64,000 bases of DNA from positions 186,001 through 250,000 of the forward strand of contig NZ_JAHUWT010000002.1 in assembly GCF_019218885.1 (NCBI RefSeq). The letters are read 5' to 3'. Position 1 is the first letter of the stretch. Every line of letters starts with the position of its first letter. Below, one piece after another: positions 60,956-64,000 of this stretch. The translations under genes and the position numbers were made by a program. Under the pieces are notes generated by a model that saw only the letters and a program-made list of their open reading frames with translations, was not told the origin of the DNA and did not search any database. Origin of the DNA: Bordetella sp. BOR01 (lineage in GTDB: Bacteria > Pseudomonadota > Gammaproteobacteria > Burkholderiales > Burkholderiaceae_B).

Positions 60956-61986
60956 CAGAATCGGCGCCCCCGCGCCAGCAGCCACAAGAAGAAGGGCCCG
61001 CCCACCAGGCTGGTGACCAGTCCGATGGGTAGTTCGGCCGGAATGACCACGATGCGCGCCAGCCAGTCGGCCAGGGTCAGCGCCAGCGCGCCGGCCAGCA
61101 TCGACGCCGGCAGCAGCCAGCGGTGATCTGCGCCCAGGGTCATGCGCACCAGGTGCGGCACCACCAGCCCCACGAAACCGATGCCGCCGGTGGCGGCCAC
61201 CAGCGGGCCCACGATCAGGGCGGTGGCCAGCACCAGCTTGTAGCGCACGGTGATCAGGGCGAAACCCAGGTGCTGTGCTTCGCGCTCGCCCAGCAACAGG
61301 GCGTTCATGGCGCGCCATTGGCGCATCAGCCAGGCCGACCACAGCAGCGTCCAGGGCGCCAGGAAGGCCAGCAACGGCCAGCTGGCGCCGGCCAGGCTGC
61401 CCATGCTCCAGAAAGTCAGGTCGCGCAATTGGGCATCCGAGGCCATGTAGGTCAGCAAGCCGATCAGGCTGCCTGCCACGGTATTGATGGCGATGCCGGC
61501 CAGCAGCAGGCCGGCCACGCCGGAAACGCGCCGGCCCACCGCATAGGCGGCGGCCGTGGCCAGCAGGCTGCCGGCAAAGGCCGCGGGCGCGGTCACGGCA
61601 AAGCCGCCGGTGGTCAGCACGATGGCCGATACCGCGCCCAGCGCGCCGCCGGCCGAGATGCCCACCAGGCCCGGCTCGGCCAACGGGTTGCGAAACAGCG
61701 CCTGCATGGCGGCGCCGGCAATGGCCAGCGCCGCGCCCGCCACGACGGCGAACAGCACGCGCGGCAGGCGGATGTCCAGCAGCACATTGCGCCACAACGT
61801 ATCGTCGGGCTGCGAGGCGCCGGTGGCCAGCACGCGCAGCGCATCGGCCAGCGGGATATGCACCGCGCCGCTCAGGGCGGCCAGCAATGCCACCAGCAGG
61901 GCGGCCGCGCCCAGCCCCGCCAATACGGCGGGCGGCGCGGCGCGCCTAGCTGGCCGCACGAGACGGCTGGCCCTGGCGAGCGACAC
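60955..61986 (-). CDS. bhuU: Heme ABC transporter permease, FecCD family
   Basis: The 343-residue product has about ten membrane helices and FecCD signatures: LPRVLFAVVAGAALAIAGAAMQALFRNPLAEP (key part AGAAMQALFRNPLAEP), GISAGGALGA, and GFVGLVVPHLVRM, which contacts the ATPase. It forms the inner-membrane channel for hemin. The start overlaps bhuT by 41 bp, showing tight coupling. Confidence 0.96.
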   Translation of the reverse strand: MSLARASRLVRPARRAAPPAVLAGLGAAALLVALLAALSGAVHIPLADALRVLATGASQPDDTLWRNVLLDIRLPRVLFAVVAGAALAIAGAAMQALFRNPLAEPGLVGISAGGALGAVSAIVLTTGGFAVTAPAAFAGSLLATAAAYAVGRRVSGVAGLLLAGIAINTVAGSLIGLLTYMASDAQLRDLTFWSMGSLAGASWPLLAFLAPWTLLWSAWLMRQWRAMNALLLGEREAQHLGFALITVRYKLVLATALIVGPLVAATGGIGFVGLVVPHLVRMTLGADHRWLLPASMLAGALALTLADWLARIVVIPAELPIGLVTSLVGGPFFLWLLARGRRF

Positions 61987-62824
61987 AGTCGGTCTCCTTC
62001 AACGCGCGGATGGCCTGCGGCAGCCGTGGCCCAGTGCCCAGCGCAAGCAGGTCGTCCATGACGACGATGCAATCGTTGGCGGCGGCCGGCGTGCTGGCCA
62101 CGCCCGGCATGGCCAGCAGCTTCTGCATGCCGCCGGCGGCTTCCAGCGACATGCGCGGTACCACGATCACCTGCGGCGCCAGCCCGCCCAGGGCCTCGGC
62201 CGACAAGGGCTTGTAGCCTTGCTGGTCGGCCAGCACATTGACCAGGCCCGATAGTTCCATCACCAGCGATGCCGCCGTGCCGCTACCCGCGCCCAGCGGC
62301 GTGCCGGTGCGGTTCATGATCAGCACCGCGCGGGCATGCGATTCGGGCAGGGCGCGCGCATCGCGCAGCGCGGCGTCCACGGACCCCGCCAATTGCTCGC
62401 CGCGTTCGGGCACGCCCAGCGCCTGCGCGATCTGCCGGATGCGATCATCCAGCGATTGCACCGTGGGCTGGTCGGACACGACCGCCACCGGCACGCCCAC
62501 TTCTTTCAGGCGGGCGATGGCGGTGGGCGGCCCGGCCTGGTCGGATGCCAGCACCAGGTCGGGCCTCAGGGCCAGTACGCCTTCGACCGGCACCGCCCGG
62601 TAATAGCCCACCCGCGGCAGCTTGGTGGCCGCCTCGGGATACAGGCTGGACAGGTCGTCGCCCACCAGGCGGTCGCCCTGGTCCAGCGCATAGACGATCT
62701 CGGTGACCGTGCCGCCCAGCGACACCACGCGCGCTGCCGGCGCGTCTTGCGCGGCCTGCGCCGACGCGGCCACGCAGGCGGCCGCCAAGACGGCCCCGAC
62801 AGTCCTCAACAGGCTTGCTGCCAT
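61946..62824 (-). CDS. bhuT: Hemin-binding periplasmic protein
   Basis: The 292-residue product has a signal peptide (MAASLLRTVGAVLAAACVAA, cut after AQA) and a class III periplasmic-binding fold with a long linking helix. The opening ARVVSLGGTVTEIVYALDQG and the segment LPRVGYYRAVPVEGVLALRPDLV (key part VGYYRAVPVEGVL, with the Tyr that binds heme in HmuT relatives) are typical. It delivers hemin from the outer-membrane receptor to BhuUV. Confidence 0.95.
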   Translation of the reverse strand: MAASLLRTVGAVLAAACVAASAQAAQDAPAARVVSLGGTVTEIVYALDQGDRLVGDDLSSLYPEAATKLPRVGYYRAVPVEGVLALRPDLVLASDQAGPPTAIARLKEVGVPVAVVSDQPTVQSLDDRIRQIAQALGVPERGEQLAGSVDAALRDARALPESHARAVLIMNRTGTPLGAGSGTAASLVMELSGLVNVLADQQGYKPLSAEALGGLAPQVIVVPRMSLEAAGGMQKLLAMPGVASTPAAANDCIVVMDDLLALGTGPRLPQAIRALKETDCVARQGQPSRAAS

Positions 62825-62845
62825 GATGCTCCTCGGTGGCGGCCG

Positions 62846-63898
62846 TCAGGCGGCCAGTGGTTGCGGGCACAGGCTGCCCAGCAGGCGCCGCCATTCGGCC
62901 AGCTCGGGTTTGCCGGGCTTGCGCTCGCCGAAGAACTGCACGATCAGGTCGCCGCTGGCCGCATACAGTTCCAGCGACGTCACCCAGCCATCGCTGGTGG
63001 GCTTGCTGACCACCCAGGCCGAGGCTATGGCCTGCGTGTTCAGGTGCAGGTTGAAGCGCGGGTCCAGCACATTGAACCACGGGCCCGTGCGGCGCAGATT
63101 GGCCACCGGCCCGGTGTGGATCTGGATCATGCCGCGGTTGCCCACGAAGCACATGATCGAAAGACCCGATTCGGCCGCGGCCTGCAGCATGCGTTCGGCC
63201 GTGTCGGCCTCGACGCGCTGCGCCAGGTCGATGCCGGCCGCGTCCAGGGCCGCCAGCCGCGACACCTTGAACTTGCGCAGCATGGGGAAGAATTCATGCG
63301 TGTCCTGCATGGCCAGCCAGGCCGTGCGCAGGGCCTGCTGGTCGTCGACGGTACCGGCCTCGTCGCCGGCCGGCCAGGGCTGGGGCTCGGGCCAGGCGGG
63401 TTCGCCCGCAAAGCGCGCCACCAGCGCATCGTAGGCTGCCGCGTCGGTCGCATCGGTGCGGTATACCTTGTGTGCCGCCACGCCGGCGCGGTCGAAGAAC
63501 TGCAGGCTGTGCCGGCCGTCGTGCTCGACGGCCCAGGCAGTATCCCAGCCGCTGAAGAACACGCGCAGGTCGATATCGGGGCCCAGCACCAGGCCCACCG
63601 GCCCTTCGGCCTGGATCGATTCATAGCGGCCATGCCGCTCGTGCACACACCATTCGTTGCGCGTCAGGGCCATCACTTCGCCCAGCGTGCCCAGTTCGCG
63701 AAAAATCGCCTGCGGCGATTCGGCGCCGGTCAGGGCGGTGGCGCGCACGCCGTTGCATTGCGCAGCCACCCATTGCGCTTCGGATACGCCCAGCGCCTGC
63801 GCCAGGTTGCGCGCGCGCTGGCCCGGCTGCGCCGCTGCCAGGGCGTCGTTGCGGGCGCGCAGCTCGGCGGCCAGTTCGGTATAAGAGGTATTGCTCAT
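62846..63898 (-). CDS. bhuS: Hemin-degrading/chaperone factor, HemS family
   Basis: The 350-residue product is a duplicated HemS/ChuX domain protein. The first half has ALTRNEWCVHERHGRYE, where His is the probable heme ligand, and the second half repeats it with SIMCFVGNRGMIQIHTGPV. The motif FNLHLNTQAIASAWVVSKPT is family-typical. It binds hemin in the cytoplasm and releases iron or hands heme on. It precedes bhuT by 21 bp. Confidence 0.95.
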   Translation of the reverse strand: MSNTSYTELAAELRARNDALAAAQPGQRARNLAQALGVSEAQWVAAQCNGVRATALTGAESPQAIFRELGTLGEVMALTRNEWCVHERHGRYESIQAEGPVGLVLGPDIDLRVFFSGWDTAWAVEHDGRHSLQFFDRAGVAAHKVYRTDATDAAAYDALVARFAGEPAWPEPQPWPAGDEAGTVDDQQALRTAWLAMQDTHEFFPMLRKFKVSRLAALDAAGIDLAQRVEADTAERMLQAAAESGLSIMCFVGNRGMIQIHTGPVANLRRTGPWFNVLDPRFNLHLNTQAIASAWVVSKPTSDGWVTSLELYAASGDLIVQFFGERKPGKPELAEWRRLLGSLCPQPLAA

Positions 63899-63968
63899 GG
63901 GGATTGCTCTCCTGTGTCCGGGCGCGGCGAACGGCCTTTCGACCCGGGCCGCAACATGCCGGCGCGGT

Positions 63969-64000
63969 TCAGTATTGATAGGTTAATGAAATGCGCACGC
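63969..64000 (-). CDS. bhuR: C-terminal codons of a probable TonB-dependent heme receptor (bhuR), cut by window edge
   Basis: In the minus frame ending at a TGA at 63969-63971, the last nine codons read VRISLTYQY. This is an alternating strand ending in an aromatic residue, as is usual for outer-membrane beta-barrels. In Bordetella the receptor gene bhuR directly precedes bhuS, here 70 bp away. The identification rests on context and on only 32 bases. Confidence 0.55.
   Translation of the reverse strand, partial: VRISLTYQY

Noticed and set aside
1-64000. CRISPR arrays, tRNA or rRNA genes, integrases or intact transposases
   Set aside because: No regularly spaced repeats, no tRNA cloverleaf and no transposase or integrase protein was recognised on either strand; a dedicated search program was not available.

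Overview
The window is a high-GC chromosomal segment from a betaproteobacterium of the Alcaligenaceae, most like Bordetella or Achromobacter. The evidence is the bhuSTUV-type heme uptake locus, two orphan 'Bug'-type tripartite-tricarboxylate binding proteins, an abundance of LysR regulators each divergent from a small catabolic or transport unit, and the gene style of ppc, queC and ilvD. Species assignment is inference.

Layout. 1-3.8 kb: the end of an IclR regulator, facing a minus-strand unit (3-hydroxyacyl-CoA dehydrogenase, AtoE-type short-chain fatty acid transporter, SDR) with a paired IclR-like operator upstream. 4-10.5 kb: housekeeping ppc and queC, then an MFS/GNAT pair divergent from a LysR gene. 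10.6-15.5 kb: ilvD, an SDR with an atypical active site, an MFS exporter with an apparent internal deletion, and its divergent LysR gene. 15.5-21.4 kb: a GntR-headed cluster with two Fe(II)/2-oxoglutarate-type oxygenases, a SAF-domain dehydrogenase, a Bug protein and an RraA-like protein, under a perfect 37-bp palindrome. 21.4-22.6 kb: a HAD nucleotidase and thpR. 22.7-29.8 kb: a complete RND efflux operon with divergent LysR. 29.9-36.9 kb: an AI-2E-type permease, a PhyH dioxygenase, an antitoxin with a broken toxin, an SDR/MBL/chloroperoxidase group, DedA, and an isochorismatase-fold protein.

37-41.6 kb is an accessory island, visibly less GC-rich than its flanks. It carries a ThsB-like TIR protein translationally coupled to a tandem SLATT (DUF4231) membrane protein, flanked by two proteins with C-terminal Rossmann domains of the deoxyribosyltransferase/TIR-like type. 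One of these has a histone-H1-like basic tail. I read this as a nucleotide-signalling, Thoeris-like anti-phage or abortive-infection locus; the function is inferred from domains.

41.7-54 kb: LysR/aldo-keto reductase with a clear palindromic operator, a catabolic unit (two alpha/beta hydrolases, Bug protein, deacetylase) under its own LysR gene, a LysP-type permease, a fused ABC exporter, and a D-tartrate dehydratase with divergent LysR gene.

54-60.1 kb holds the most notable unit. A TPP riboswitch (minus strand, about 60013-60087) precedes six tightly overlapping genes: LuxE-like acyl-protein synthetase, LuxC-like acyl-CoA reductase, an ABC importer of the NitT/TauT/ThiXYZ type, and an SDR. 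There is no luciferase. The logic suggests thiamine-repressed uptake of a precursor carboxylate and its reduction acid to aldehyde to alcohol, a possible undescribed thiamine-moiety salvage route. 60.2-64 kb: bhuV, bhuU, bhuT, bhuS and the last codons of a probable bhuR. No tRNA, rRNA, CRISPR array, integrase or intact insertion sequence was recognised.
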